Shown in pieces: positions 18,485 to 26,767 of a stretch of 64,000 bases of DNA. The position numbers were made by a program, and so were the translations under genes. Position 1 is the first letter of the stretch. Every line of letters starts with the position of its first letter. Under the pieces are notes generated by a model. That model saw only the letters and a list, made by a program, of their open reading frames with translations, searched no databases and was not told where the DNA came from. This DNA is from an uncultured Bacteroidaceae bacterium (lineage in GTDB: Bacteria; Bacteroidota; Bacteroidia; Bacteroidales; Bacteroidaceae): NCBI GenBank assembly GCA_944320955.1, contig CALUJL010000035.1:44719-108718 (forward strand), in the 5' to 3' direction.

Positions 18485-20026
18485 TCAGAGCTTCTGGAGC
18501 AGGGAGGTGATGCTGACCTTCTCCTCGATGGCGGGCAGGAGGCTGGCGATGGGCAGGCGCTCCTGCTGCATGGTGTCGCGGTGGCGCAGCGTGACGGTAT
18601 CGTCTTGGAGCGACTGGTGGTCGACGGTTATGCAGTAAGGCGTGCCGATGGCGTCCTGGCGGCGGTAGCGTTTGCCGATGGAGTCCTTCTCGTCGTACTG
18701 GCAGTTGAAGTGGAATTTCATTGTGTCCATGATGGCGCGCGCCTTTTCGGGCAGGCCGTCTTTCTTGACGAGCGGGAGAATGGCGAGTTTCACGGGCGCC
18801 AGCGCTGCCGGCAGGTGCAGGACGGTGCGGAGTTCCCCGTTTTCGAGCTTTTCCTCTTCATAGGATCCGCAGAGGACGGAGAGGAACATGCGGTCCACGC
18901 CGATACTTGTCTCGATAACGTAGGGCGTGTAGCTCTCGTTCGTCTCGGGGTCGAAGTATTTGATGCTCTTGCCGCTGTATTTCTCGTGCTGCGAGAGGTC
19001 GAAGTCGGTGCGCGAGTGGATGCCTTCGACCTCCTTGAAGCCGAAAGGCATGAGGAATTCGATGTCCGTGGCGGCGTTGGCGTAGTGGGCCAGCTTCTCG
19101 TGGTCGTGATAGCGGTAGTGGTCTTGGCCGAAACCGAGGGCCTCGTGCCATTTCAGGCGCGTTTCTTTCCATTTGCGGAACCATTCGAGCTCGCTGCCGG
19201 GGCGCACGAAGAACTGCATCTCCATCTGTTCGAACTCGCGCATGCGGAAGATGAACTGCCGCGCTACAATCTCGTTGCGGAAGGCCTTGCCGATTTGGGC
19301 AATGCCGAAGGGGATTTTCATGCGGCCCGTCTTCTGCACGTTGAGGTAGTTGACGAAAATGCCCTGTGCCGTCTCGGGTCGGAGGTAAACCTTCATGGCC
19401 CCGTCGGCAGTGCTGCCCATCTCGGTGGAGAACATGAGGTTGAACTGCCGCACTTCGGTCCAGTTCCGCGTGCCGGATATGGGGCAGGCTATCTCTTCGT
19501 CGAGGATTATCTGCCGGAGCTCGGGGAGGTTGTTCTCATTCATGGCCTGTTTGTAGCGCTCGTGCAGGGCGTCGCGCCGGGCCATGTGCTCCCGCACGCG
19601 GGGGTTGGTGGCGAGAAATTGTTCGCGGTCGAAGGCTTCGCCGAAGCGCTTGGCGGCTTTGGCCGTCTCCTTCTCTATCTTTTCGTCGTATTTGGCTATC
19701 TGGTCTTCGATGAGCACATCGGCGCGGTAGCGCTTCTTGCTGTCCTTGTTGTCGATGAGGGGGTCGTTGAATGCGTCGACATGCCCGCTGGCTTTCCAGA
19801 TGGTGGGGTGCATGAAGATGGCGGAGTCTATGCCCACGATGTTTTCATGCAGGCGGACCATGCTGTCCCACCAGTACTTTTTGATATTGTTCTTCATCTC
19901 CACGCCCATCTGGCCGTAGTCGTACACAGCCCCGAGGCCGTCGTAGATTTCGCTGCTGGGGAATACGAAACCGTACTCCTTGCAGTGGGAAACGATTTTC
20001 TTGAAAACGTCTTCTTGTTGCGCCAT
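18485..20026 (-). CDS. glyS: Glycyl-tRNA synthetase, dimeric type
   Basis: 513 residues from MAQQEDVFKKIVSHCKEYGF. This is the single-chain dimeric class IIA GlyRS, not the alpha/beta form. Visible features are FPSSEIYDGLGAVYDYGQMG (glycine pocket), motif 2 at GKAFRNEIVARQF, and motif 3 at ETSIGVDRMFLSVL; the anticodon-binding domain is the last ~100 residues (KLAILPLVKKDGL). It charges tRNA-Gly. A longer in-frame start at 20179 would be encoded by repeat cluster R3 and is rejected. A -7 box (TATCTTTG) lies 41 bp upstream. Confidence 0.96.
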   Translation of the reverse strand: MAQQEDVFKKIVSHCKEYGFVFPSSEIYDGLGAVYDYGQMGVEMKNNIKKYWWDSMVRLHENIVGIDSAIFMHPTIWKASGHVDAFNDPLIDNKDSKKRYRADVLIEDQIAKYDEKIEKETAKAAKRFGEAFDREQFLATNPRVREHMARRDALHERYKQAMNENNLPELRQIILDEEIACPISGTRNWTEVRQFNLMFSTEMGSTADGAMKVYLRPETAQGIFVNYLNVQKTGRMKIPFGIAQIGKAFRNEIVARQFIFRMREFEQMEMQFFVRPGSELEWFRKWKETRLKWHEALGFGQDHYRYHDHEKLAHYANAATDIEFLMPFGFKEVEGIHSRTDFDLSQHEKYSGKSIKYFDPETNESYTPYVIETSIGVDRMFLSVLCGSYEEEKLENGELRTVLHLPAALAPVKLAILPLVKKDGLPEKARAIMDTMKFHFNCQYDEKDSIGKRYRRQDAIGTPYCITVDHQSLQDDTVTLRHRDTMQQERLPIASLLPAIEEKVSITSLLQKL

Positions 20027-20066
20027 TTTTATGATTGGATTATTGATTATTTTCTGTATCAGGCTG

Positions 20067-20074
20067 CAAAGATA
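20067..20074 (-). promoter_or_regulatory. -7 element of glyS
   Basis: TATCTTTG on the minus strand, 41 bp before the glyS start. No clear TTTG at the -33 spacing. Confidence 0.5.
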
Positions 20075-20116
20075 CCTCTTTTCGGCGAATGGCTCGTCCT
20101 TTTGCGGCGGATAATG

Positions 20117-20220
20117 GGGAAAAAAGATGCAGCGCTTTTGGCCGGAAGCGGCAGGACTTTTTCCGGAAAGATGCGGCACTTTTCTCCCGGAGCGCCGTGT
20201 CTTTCGCTTTTTTCCGCAGG
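20117..20220. repeat. Palindromic repeat cluster R3
   Basis: Four to five units, for example GATGCAGCGCTTTTGGCC and GACTTTTTCCGGAAAGATGC. It fills the gap between the divergent glyS and parC promoters and ends 17 bp before the parC -33 box. Confidence 0.8.
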
Positions 20221-20237
20221 GGCAGGGCGGGGAAGCG

Positions 20238-20268
20238 TTGGGCGTTTCGGGGAAAAACGCTATATTTG
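20238..20268 (+). promoter_or_regulatory. Promoter of the parC operon
   Basis: TTG, exactly 20 bp, TATATTTG. It lies 35 bp upstream of the parC start. Confidence 0.75.
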
Positions 20269-20303
20269 CCAGGCTTTTGGACCACCGTTAGAGAACAGCA
20301 CCC

Positions 20304-22985
20304 ATGGAAGAGGAAGAGAAACGCGCCGAGGAACACGCGCCCTACCGCCCCGCCGCGGAGGAAGAGACGCTGCCGGGAGGGGAGAAGATACTCCGCCTGA
20401 ACGGCATGTACCGCAACTGGTTTCTGGACTATGCCTCCTATGTAATCCTGGAACGTGCGGTGCCGCACTGCGCCGACGGGCTCAAACCCGTGCAGCGCCG
20501 CATACTCCACACGATGAAGGAGCTGGACGACGGCCGATACAACAAGGTGGCCAACATAGTGGGCAGCACCATGCAGCTCCATCCCCATGGCGACGCCTCG
20601 ATAGGCGACGCGCTCGTGCAGCTCGGGCAGAAGGACCTGCTCATCGACACGCAGGGAAACTGGGGAAACATCATGACCGGCGACAGCGCCGCCGCGCCCC
20701 GGTACATAGAAGCGCGGCTCTCGAAGTTTGCCCTCGAAGTGGTTTTCGACCCGAAGGTGACGGAGTGGCAGCTTTCCTACGACGGGCGCAAGAAAGAGCC
20801 CGTCACGCTGCCCGTAAAGTTCCCCCTTCTCCTGGCGCAGGGCGTGGAGGGAATAGCCGTGGGCCTCTCCTCCAAGATTTTGCCCCACAACTTCTGCGAA
20901 ATATGCGATGCGGCCGTCTCCTTCCTGCGCGGCGAGGACTTCCGCCTCTACCCCGACTTCCAGACAGGGGGCAGCATCGACGTCTCCCGATACAACGACG
21001 GCGAGCGCGGCGGCTCCGTGAAAGTACGCGCCAAGATAGTCAAGATAGACAGCAAGACGCTGGCCATAACCGAACTTCCCTACGGCAAGACCACGCCCAC
21101 GCTCATCGACAGTATCCTGAAAGCCGTAGAGAAAGGGAAGATAAAGGTACGCCGTGTGGACGACAACACGGCGGCCGAAGTGAACATACTCATACATCTC
21201 GCCCCCGGCGCCTCCAGCGATAAGACCATCGACGCGCTCTACGCCTTCACCGATTGCGAAGTGAGCATCTCGCCCAACTGCTGCGTCATCGACGAGAAGA
21301 AGCCCCACTTCCTCTCCGTCGGCGAGCTGCTCCGCCGCTCCGTCTGCCGCACGAGGGACATCCTGCGCCGCGAGCTGGAGATACAGCGCGGGGAGATTCA
21401 GGAACGCCTGCACTTCGCTTCGCTCGAAAAGATCTTCATCGAAGAGCGCATCTACAAGGACCGCGAGTTCGAACAGGCCCCGGACATGGACGCCGCCTGC
21501 GCCCACATCGACCGCCGCCTCACCCCCTTCTATCCGCAGATGCTGCGCGAAGTGACAAAGGAGGACATCCTCCGGCTCATGGACATCAAGATGGGGCGGA
21601 TTCTCAAGTTCAATTCAGAAAAAGCCGATGAGCTCATAGCCCGTTACCGGGGGGAAATCGAGAAAATCGAAGGCCATCTGGCCCGCCTCACCGACTATAC
21701 CGTCGACTGGTTCCTGCACTTGAAGGAAAAGTACGGCCGCGGTTTCCCCCGCCATACGGAACTCCGCAGCTTCGACACCATAGAAGCTGCCAAAGTGGCC
21801 GAGGCCAACGAGAAACTCTACATCAACCGCGAGGAAGGATTCATAGGGACTTCGCTGAAAAAGGACGAGTTTGTGGCGAATTGCTCCGACATCGACGACG
21901 TAATCATCTTCTACCGCGACGGAAAGTACAAGGTCGTCCGCGTGCAAGACAAGCTCTTCGTGGGGAAAAACATACTGCATGTCGGCATTTTCAAGAAGAG
22001 CGACAAGCGCACGGTCTATAATGTCATCTACCGCGACGGCAAGCAGGGCGCGCACTACATGAAGCGCTTCTCCGTAACTTCCCTGACGCGCGACCGGGAA
22101 TACGACGTGACCCAGGGCACGCCCGGCTCGCGAATTGCCTATTTCACGGCCAATCCCAACGGCGAGGCCGAGGTGGTCCGCGTAATGCTCAAGCCCAATC
22201 CGCACCTGAAGAAGGTGGTTCTGGAAATGGACTTCAGCAAACTGGCAATCAAGAACCGCCAGGCGATGGGGAACTTGGTGACGCGCAACGATGTGCTGCG
22301 CATCACGCTCAAGCAGCACGGCGGTTCTACGCTCGGGGGGCGCAACGTCTGGTACGACCCCGACGTGATGCGGCTGAATTACGACGGCCGAGGGCAGTTT
22401 CTCGGCGAGTTCCAGAACGAAGACCGCCTCCTTGTCGTCCTGCGCACGGGGGAATTCTACCTGACCGACGTCGAACTGAGCAACCACTACGAGGGCGACA
22501 TCCTCGTCCTCGAGAAGTTTTCGCGCGAGAAGGTGTGGACCGCCGTGCTCTACGATGCGGACCAGCAGGGATTCCCCTACGTGAAGCGTTTCCTCTTCGA
22601 GGCCACTTCGCGCAAGCAGAGCTTCCTCGGCGAGAATCCCAAGACGGAGCTCATCCTGCTCTCCTGCCGGAGGGCGCCGAAGCTGCGCGTCACTTTCGGC
22701 GGGGCCGACGCCTTCCGCGAGCCGCTGGAGGTGGATGCCGCCGACTTCATTGCCGTAAAGGGTTTCAAGGCCAAGGGCAAGCGGCTGACGACCTACGCCG
22801 TGGAGCGCATCGAGGAGCTCATTCCCGAGACAGATGAGGAGCCCGCGGCAGAAGATGCGGCGTTTTCTGACGAAAGTGCTGCCGCTTCCGGCGAAAACAT
22901 GCAGCACTTTTCCGAAGAAGCGCCACCGCTTTCCGACGACCCCGACGGCGAGAAGCCCAAGCAGGGGCAGCTCGATTTGTTCTAA
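20304..22985 (+). CDS. parC: DNA topoisomerase IV subunit A
   Basis: 893 residues. The GyrA/ParC breakage-reunion core is clear: YASYVILERAVPHCADGLKPVQRRIL, the helix with HPHGDASIG, and the active-site Tyr at about residue 134 in SAAAPRYIEARL. The C-terminal half is a degenerate ParC-type propeller without a GyrA box. Together with ParE (30.6-32.5 kb) it decatenates replicated chromosomes. Residues about 850-880 are an acidic tail encoded by repeat cluster R4, followed by KPKQGQLDLF. It heads a five-gene plus-strand run. Confidence 0.93.
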   Translation: MEEEEKRAEEHAPYRPAAEEETLPGGEKILRLNGMYRNWFLDYASYVILERAVPHCADGLKPVQRRILHTMKELDDGRYNKVANIVGSTMQLHPHGDASIGDALVQLGQKDLLIDTQGNWGNIMTGDSAAAPRYIEARLSKFALEVVFDPKVTEWQLSYDGRKKEPVTLPVKFPLLLAQGVEGIAVGLSSKILPHNFCEICDAAVSFLRGEDFRLYPDFQTGGSIDVSRYNDGERGGSVKVRAKIVKIDSKTLAITELPYGKTTPTLIDSILKAVEKGKIKVRRVDDNTAAEVNILIHLAPGASSDKTIDALYAFTDCEVSISPNCCVIDEKKPHFLSVGELLRRSVCRTRDILRRELEIQRGEIQERLHFASLEKIFIEERIYKDREFEQAPDMDAACAHIDRRLTPFYPQMLREVTKEDILRLMDIKMGRILKFNSEKADELIARYRGEIEKIEGHLARLTDYTVDWFLHLKEKYGRGFPRHTELRSFDTIEAAKVAEANEKLYINREEGFIGTSLKKDEFVANCSDIDDVIIFYRDGKYKVVRVQDKLFVGKNILHVGIFKKSDKRTVYNVIYRDGKQGAHYMKRFSVTSLTRDREYDVTQGTPGSRIAYFTANPNGEAEVVRVMLKPNPHLKKVVLEMDFSKLAIKNRQAMGNLVTRNDVLRITLKQHGGSTLGGRNVWYDPDVMRLNYDGRGQFLGEFQNEDRLLVVLRTGEFYLTDVELSNHYEGDILVLEKFSREKVWTAVLYDADQQGFPYVKRFLFEATSRKQSFLGENPKTELILLSCRRAPKLRVTFGGADAFREPLEVDAADFIAVKGFKAKGKRLTTYAVERIEELIPETDEEPAAEDAAFSDESAAASGENMQHFSEEAPPLSDDPDGEKPKQGQLDLF
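22851..22940. repeat. Palindromic repeat cluster R4, inside parC
   Basis: Units such as GATGCGGCGTTTTCTGACG and CATGCAGCACTTTTCCGAAG, read in frame as AAFSDESAAASGENMQHFSE in the ParC C-terminal tail. It causes no frameshift. Confidence 0.8.
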
Positions 22986-23012
22986 CCCCCTCCGCCTTCC
23001 GCCCCTTCCGCC

Positions 23013-23873
23013 ATGAGACTGCCGCTCCTGTCCTTCCTCCTTTTCCTCCTGCTGCTCCCCGGCCTGCCGCTGCGGGCGCAGACGGACAGCCTCCGCACTC
23101 CCGCCACGGGCGAGGCGCTCTCCCTCTCCTTGGCCTCCCGGGTGCGGGAACGCTGCTCGAGTTTCGGCGTGGGCGGGGCCGACGTCTTCGACACGTACCT
23201 CTCCCCGCAGGCCTATTCCGGCATCGAGCTGCGCTTCATGCGCCAGGCCGGCGACGCGCCCTACGAATCGTCCCGCCGCTGGCTGCGGCAGACGCACTTC
23301 GAAGCATTCGTTTCCCGCACCGGGCATCCTTCGGAGGACAACACCGACCTCTCCTTTCTGGCCGAGTGGCGCTGGGGACTGCTGCACCGGCTGCCGCTGG
23401 GGCTGCCCTCTTCGGTCCAGGTCCTGCTGGGCGGGCAAGTATATGGCGAGGGGGGCGTAATCTATAATCTGGCCAACGGCAACAATCCGGCCGCCATGAA
23501 GCTGGGCGCCGGTGCGGGCCTCGCGGCGCAGGCCTCGTGGCGTTTCCGCATCAAGCCCATGGCCCGGGAGTTCATGCTGCGGTATCAATATTTCATGCCC
23601 CTTGCCGGGCTGTTCTTTTCGCCCCACTACGGGCAGTCGTACTACGAGATATTTTCCCTCGGCCACAGCAGCGGGGTGGTCCATTTCTCCTGGCCCGGCA
23701 ACAAACCGGCCTTCTGGAACCACCTCTCTCTCGATGTGCCTCTCGGCCGCAGGGCAGTGCTCCGGCTGAGCTACGTGGCCGATATCCGCCAGAGCAGCGT
23801 GGAAAACCTGAAGTACCACAACTGGTCGCACGCCTTCATGGTAGGGCTGGTCCATAAATTCGTCCGCCTATGA
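23013..23873 (+). CDS. Probable outer-membrane protein, DUF3316-like
   Basis: 286 residues with a strong signal peptide (LLSFLLFLLLLPGLPLRAQ). The mature protein has alternating aromatic strands (FEAFVSRTGH, LMLRYQYFMPLAGLFFSP-type segments, HAFMVGLVHKFVRL), which fits a small outer-membrane beta-barrel. The overall look matches DUF3316 proteins of Bacteroidota, but I cannot confirm it. It lies 27 bp after parC, and its stop overlaps the start of the S41 peptidase (ATGA), so those two are probably co-translated. Confidence 0.65.
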   Translation: MRLPLLSFLLFLLLLPGLPLRAQTDSLRTPATGEALSLSLASRVRERCSSFGVGGADVFDTYLSPQAYSGIELRFMRQAGDAPYESSRRWLRQTHFEAFVSRTGHPSEDNTDLSFLAEWRWGLLHRLPLGLPSSVQVLLGGQVYGEGGVIYNLANGNNPAAMKLGAGAGLAAQASWRFRIKPMAREFMLRYQYFMPLAGLFFSPHYGQSYYEIFSLGHSSGVVHFSWPGNKPAFWNHLSLDVPLGRRAVLRLSYVADIRQSSVENLKYHNWSHAFMVGLVHKFVRL

Positions 23874-24964
23874 AAAGAAAGCGCTTCTCCCTCTCGTTCC
23901 TCACCCGCCTCTTCCTAGTCTCGGCCTGCGCCTGCCTGCTGGCCGCGGCCCTCTTTTCCTGTATCGACGAGGACAGCTACGACACCGACCCTGCCGGAAA
24001 CTTCGAGGCCCTCTGGCGCCTGATGGACGAGCACTACTGCTTCTTCGAGTACAAGCAGGTGGACTGGGACTCCGTGCACTCCGTCTACGCCTCCCGCATA
24101 CGCAGCGACATGGACAACTATGCGCTCTTCGACACGCTTGCCGCCATGCTCGCCGAGCTGCGGGACGGCCACGTCAACCTCTACGCGGCGCACGACATGG
24201 GGCGCTACTGGGCATGGTATGAGGACTACCCCACCAACTTCTACGAAGATCTCCAGCGCCACTACCTCGGGACCGACTACCGCATTGCCGGAAACATCAA
24301 GTACACCATCCTCACCCCCGACAGCATAGGCTACATGTATTGCCCCTCTTTTTCCTCCGGGTTCGGCGACTCCAATGTGGACGAGGTGCTCTACTACTTC
24401 CGCTCCTGCAGGGGGCTCATCCTCGACATGCGCAGCAACTCCGGCGGCATGCTCACCTATGCCGAGCGGCTGGCCTCGCATTTCTGGAACAACCGCTACC
24501 TGGCCGGCTACATCCGCCACAAGACGGGCCCGGGACACGGGGACTTTTCCGACCCGGAGCCCATATATGTCGACCCCGCCGACGGCATGATCTGGCTCCG
24601 CCCCGTCATGCTTCTCACCAACCGCCGCGTATATAGCGCCGCCAACTGGTTCGTCAGCATGGTGCGCCACCTGCCCCACGTGGTCCAGATCGGCGACAGT
24701 ACGGGCGGCGGCAGCGGCCTCCCTTTCTCTTCGGAGCTGCCCAACGGCTGGAAAGTGCGCTTCTCTGCCAGCCCGATGCTCGACGCGGGCGGAAACCAGG
24801 CAGAGTTCGGCGTGCCGCCCCACATGCGGGTCAACGTGATCCCCGAGGTCGACTTCCAGCGGGGGGGCGACAACATCATCGAAGCGGCGCGGGTACGCCT
24901 GGAGCAGTACTTCGCCGGCGGCAGCCAGCTGAAGCCCGGGGGGCTGGAAGCCTTAGAAGAATAA
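23870..24964 (+). CDS. S41 family peptidase, lipoprotein
   Basis: 364 residues. The N-terminus ends in a lipobox (LAAALFSC, Cys about residue 27), so it is predicted to be a lipoprotein. A helical N-terminal domain (LWRLMDEHYCFFEYKQVDWD) and AMLAELRDGHVNLY precede the S41 core: GLILDMRSNSGGML, then RRVYSAANWFVSM carrying the probable catalytic Ser, and GDSTGGGSG. No PDZ domain is obvious, as in C-terminal-processing peptidases of the tricorn-like group. Substrate unknown. It is coupled to the upstream membrane protein by a 4-bp overlap. Confidence 0.85.
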   Translation: MKRKRFSLSFLTRLFLVSACACLLAAALFSCIDEDSYDTDPAGNFEALWRLMDEHYCFFEYKQVDWDSVHSVYASRIRSDMDNYALFDTLAAMLAELRDGHVNLYAAHDMGRYWAWYEDYPTNFYEDLQRHYLGTDYRIAGNIKYTILTPDSIGYMYCPSFSSGFGDSNVDEVLYYFRSCRGLILDMRSNSGGMLTYAERLASHFWNNRYLAGYIRHKTGPGHGDFSDPEPIYVDPADGMIWLRPVMLLTNRRVYSAANWFVSMVRHLPHVVQIGDSTGGGSGLPFSSELPNGWKVRFSASPMLDAGGNQAEFGVPPHMRVNVIPEVDFQRGGDNIIEAARVRLEQYFAGGSQLKPGGLEALEE

Positions 24965-24970
24965 GAAAAC

Positions 24971-26161
24971 ATGCAGTTTGCCGATTTACAGAAGTTATAT
25001 GCCCGCTACCGGGAAGAGACGGAGGAAGCGCTCCTGCGCGCAGCCGCTTCCGGCCGCTACATAGGCGGGGAGGAGGTGGAAGCCTTTGCCCGCGAGTTGG
25101 GAGAATGGATGGGAGTGCGCCACGTGGTGCCCGTGGCCAACGGGACGGATGCGCTGCAGGTGGCCCTGATGGCTGCCGGGCTGCGGCGGGGGGACGAGGT
25201 GATTGTCCCGTCTTTCACGTATGTAGCCTCGGCCGAGGCCGTGGCTTTGCTGGGCCTGGTGCCCGTCTTTGCCGACGTGGACGAGCGCACTTTCTGCCTC
25301 ACGCGCCGCACGGCCGAAGCGGCCCTCACGCCCCGCACGCGCGCCCTGCTGCCCGTCCACCTCTTCGGCCGCGCCGCGCCCATGGAGGAGCTCCGCGCCT
25401 TGGCGCGGGAGGAGGGGCTTTTCGTGATAGAAGACAATGCGCAGGCCGTGGGCGCCATCTATCTTTCCAAAAGCGCTGGCACTTTTTCTGAAAAGTGCAG
25501 CACTTTTCCGGAAAAGTGCCAGCACTTTCCGGCCGAAGCGCCGCATGAAGTGAAGACCGGCACGGAGAGCCCGCTCAGTTGCACCTCGTTTTTCCCGACC
25601 AAGAACCTCGCCTGTCTGGGCGACGGGGGGGCCATCACGACCGACGACGACGCACTGGCCGGCCGCGCCCTGCGCATCGCGCGCCACGGGCAGGCGGCGC
25701 GCTACCGCCACGAGTGCCTCGGTTGCAACTCGCGGCTCGACGCCCTGCAAGCCGCCGTGCTGCGCGTCAGGCTGCGCCATCTGGACGAAATGCTCCGCCG
25801 CCGCCGCGCCGCCGCCCTCCGCTACGGCGCGGAGCTCGCGGGGCTGCCCGGAATCTGCCTGCCGGAGGGGCCTTCGGAAGCCCCGGGGCATACCTATAAC
25901 CAGTACACCCTGCGCGTCGACGGCGGCGCGGCGCGGCGCGACGCGCTGGCCTCATACCTGAGGGAAAGGGGCGTGCCCACCATGGTTTATTACCCCCTGC
26001 CCCTCCACCGCCAACCGGCCTACGAACGTTATGCCCCGCAGCATCTCCTGCCCGTGAGCGAAAGGCTCTGCGGCGAAGTCCTCTCCCTGCCCGTCCATCC
26101 GGAGCTGGCCGGGGAGGAACAGGACTGCGTGATCCGCGCCCTGAGGGAGTGGCGGGGATGA
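24971..26161 (+). CDS. DegT/DnrJ/EryC1/StrS sugar aminotransferase with repeat insert
   Basis: 396 residues. A PLP-dependent fold type I enzyme of nucleotide-sugar synthesis. Visible motifs are VANGTDALQVAL, DEVIVPSFTYVASAEA, EDNAQAVGA and TSFFPTKNLACLGDGGA, whose Lys should bind PLP. It would aminate a keto-sugar nucleotide. Between GAIY and the PLP-Lys motif about 27 residues (Ser/Phe/Lys/Cys-rich) replace the short loop usual in the family; they are encoded by repeat cluster R5. The next gene, an acetyltransferase, overlaps the stop, so the product is probably N-acetylated. Confidence 0.92.
   Translation: MQFADLQKLYARYREETEEALLRAAASGRYIGGEEVEAFARELGEWMGVRHVVPVANGTDALQVALMAAGLRRGDEVIVPSFTYVASAEAVALLGLVPVFADVDERTFCLTRRTAEAALTPRTRALLPVHLFGRAAPMEELRALAREEGLFVIEDNAQAVGAIYLSKSAGTFSEKCSTFPEKCQHFPAEAPHEVKTGTESPLSCTSFFPTKNLACLGDGGAITTDDDALAGRALRIARHGQAARYRHECLGCNSRLDALQAAVLRVRLRHLDEMLRRRRAAALRYGAELAGLPGICLPEGPSEAPGHTYNQYTLRVDGGAARRDALASYLRERGVPTMVYYPLPLHRQPAYERYAPQHLLPVSERLCGEVLSLPVHPELAGEEQDCVIRALREWRG
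25468..25543. repeat. Palindromic repeat cluster R5, inside the aminotransferase gene
   Basis: The cleanest array in the window: three units of 21-22 bp, with GCACTTTTCCGGAAAAGTGC as a perfect 20-bp palindrome at 25500-25519. It is read in frame as SAGTFSEKCSTFPEKCQHFP at about residues 166-192. Confidence 0.9.
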
Positions 26162-26760
26162 GAAACCGAGACAGGAATATGAAGGAAGAAGCTGTATACA
26201 TAGACCCGACCGCCGTGGTGGACGACGGCGCGGTGCTGGGCCCCGGCTCGCGGGTGTGGCACTTCTCGCACCTCATGGCGGGCTGCCGCGTGGGGCGCGG
26301 CTGCACGATCGGGCAAAACGTGTTCGTCGCTCCCGGCGTGGTGCTGGGCGACGGCTGCAAGGTGCAGAACAATGTGTCGCTCTACTCGGGCGTCGTCTGC
26401 GAAGAGGCTGTCTTTCTCGGCCCTTCGTGCGTGTTTACGAACATTCCGGCGCCGCGCGCCTTCATCGAGCGCAAGGCGGAGTTCCGCCCCACGCGCGTCT
26501 GCCGCGGCGCGAGCATAGGGGCCAATGCCACCATCGTATGCGGTCATACCGTGGGGCCCTATGCCTTGGTGGCCGCCGGGGCGGTGGTGACGGCCGACGT
26601 GCCCGCGTTTGCGCTGGTGGGCGGCGTGCCGGCCCGGCAGATGGGCTGGGTGAGCAAGCGGGGCTGCACGCTCCGCTTCGACTCCGGCGGCAGGGCGGTC
26701 TGCCCCGAGGGCGGCGATGCCTATCTCCTGCGCGGGGGCCGCGTGGAGAGCGTGGAGTGA
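26158..26760 (+). CDS. Sugar N-acetyltransferase, left-handed beta-helix
   Basis: 200 residues from the ATG at 26158, which overlaps the aminotransferase stop; a second start at 26179 (MKEEAVYIDP) is equally possible and fits the family better. Hexapeptide repeats run through most of the protein (IGQNVFVAPGVVLGDGCKVQ, VCRGASIGANATIVCG). The sequence resembles WlbB/WbpD/FdtC-type acetyltransferases, which acetylate a 3-amino sugar nucleotide made by a neighbouring DegT enzyme. I infer synthesis of a 3-acetamido sugar for surface glycans; whether the carrier is UDP or dTDP is not settled. Confidence 0.88.
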   Translation: MRNRDRNMKEEAVYIDPTAVVDDGAVLGPGSRVWHFSHLMAGCRVGRGCTIGQNVFVAPGVVLGDGCKVQNNVSLYSGVVCEEAVFLGPSCVFTNIPAPRAFIERKAEFRPTRVCRGASIGANATIVCGHTVGPYALVAAGAVVTADVPAFALVGGVPARQMGWVSKRGCTLRFDSGGRAVCPEGGDAYLLRGGRVESVE

Positions 26761-26767
26761 GTTTTTC

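Noticed and set aside
20027..20179. N-terminal extension of GlyRS
   Set aside because: Encoded by the promoter and cluster R3; the conserved protein starts at 20026.
25468..25543. CRISPR-like look of the repeat arrays
   Set aside because: Units are 21-22 bp, adjoin without unique spacers, are palindromic and lie inside genes; no cas genes are present.
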